Assembly (NCBI GenBank): GCA_002361175.1
Contig: DESG01000028.1
Location: forward strand, 1-14,445
Origin: Lachnoclostridium sp. UBA3320
GTDB lineage: Bacteria > Bacillota > Clostridia > Lachnospirales > Lachnospiraceae
Direction of reading: 5' to 3'
Length of the DNA stretch: 14,445 nucleotides
The translations under genes and the position numbers were made by a program. Of the stretch, positions 14,306 through 14,445 are shown one piece after another (the stretch's first letter is position 1; every line of letters begins with the position of its first letter). The notes under the pieces were generated by a model. It was not told the origin of the DNA. It did not search any database and was given only the letters and a program-made list of their open reading frames with translations.

Positions 14306-14389
14306 GCGGAAGTGCTGGAACTGGCAGACAGGCTAGACTAAGGATCTAGTGTTGGCGACGACGTGAGGGTTCAAGTCCCTTCTTCCGCA
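14306..14389 (+). tRNA. tRNA-Leu, anticodon AAG
   Basis: 84-nt cloverleaf with acceptor GCGGAAG/CTTCCGC (seven perfect pairs), D-arm CTG/CAG, and anticodon stem CTAGA/TCTAG enclosing the 7-nt loop CTAAGGA (C32, U33, A34-A35-G36, G37, A38). The long variable arm has a GTTG/CGAC stem typical of class II tRNA-Leu, the T-arm is GAGGG-TTCAAGT-CCCTT, and the discriminator is A73. CCA is not encoded and must be added. Decodes CUU directly; if A34 is deaminated to inosine it would also read CUC and CUA. Confidence 0.97.
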
Positions 14390-14397
14390 TTGCTTTA

Positions 14398-14422
14398 AAG
14401 TCTTGTGAATCAAGGCTTTTTT
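14398..14422 (+). terminator. Terminator of tRNA-Leu
   Basis: AAGTCTTG (14398-14405) pairs with CAAGGCTT (14411-14418, one G-U) around a 5-nt loop, with six T at 14417-14422. Starts 8 nt after the tRNA, so the tRNA appears to be monocistronic. Confidence 0.85.
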
Positions 14423-14445
14423 GCTTTATAGGAAATTCCGATTTT

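Overview
The window is a low-GC, densely coded piece of a bacterial chromosome. It reads as a spore-forming Firmicute, most likely a Clostridia/Lachnospiraceae relative. The grounds are AT-rich intergenic DNA, Gram-positive Shine-Dalgarno sites, a DnaD + DnaI replication-loading pair, SpoVG and SpmB, a GlgC/GlgD pair, and a long clostridial-type isoleucyl-tRNA synthetase. No transposase, integrase, phage gene, CRISPR array or rRNA was seen.

Layout. (1) 1-1947, minus strand: a Bce-type peptide-antibiotic ABC module, ATPase then permease. The permease runs off the left edge but is open over all 394 visible codons. (2) 1948-2210: a divergent control region with a near-consensus sigma-A promoter and a ~105-nt attenuator leader for ileS. 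(3) 2211-5348, plus strand: ileS. (4) 5349-5648: a convergent intergenic region rich in hairpins, including a terminator for the minus strand. (5) 10364-5649, minus strand: a tight four-gene operon, murC - dnaD - dnaI-like loader - long divergent prs. (6) 10365-10691: a very AT-rich divergent promoter region. (7) 10692-13432, plus strand: glgC, glgD (ATGA overlap) and spoVG. (8) 13613-14164: spmB without an adjacent spmA, behind a perfect 22-bp palindrome and a sigma-E-like promoter. (9) 14306-14389: a tRNA-Leu with anticodon AAG and its own promoter and terminator.

How it fits together. The minus operon links cell-wall precursor synthesis (MurC), helicase loading (DnaD, DnaI) and PRPP supply for nucleotides, so it looks like a growth/replication unit. 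The plus side holds glycogen synthesis (ADP-glucose formation by GlgC/GlgD) next to the RNA-binding regulator SpoVG and a spore-maturation membrane protein, suggesting carbon storage and sporulation functions.

Most interesting signals. First, the ileS leader can fold as a miniature T-box-like switch. An antiterminator with a one-sided bulge carrying UGGU (complement of a tRNA ACCA end) competes with an intrinsic terminator, but the leader lacks the usual ~200-nt T-box stem I architecture. Second, the tRNA-Leu has A at wobble position 34, which is uncommon in bacteria and implies A-to-I editing beyond tRNA-Arg. Both are read by eye and need computation or experiment to confirm.
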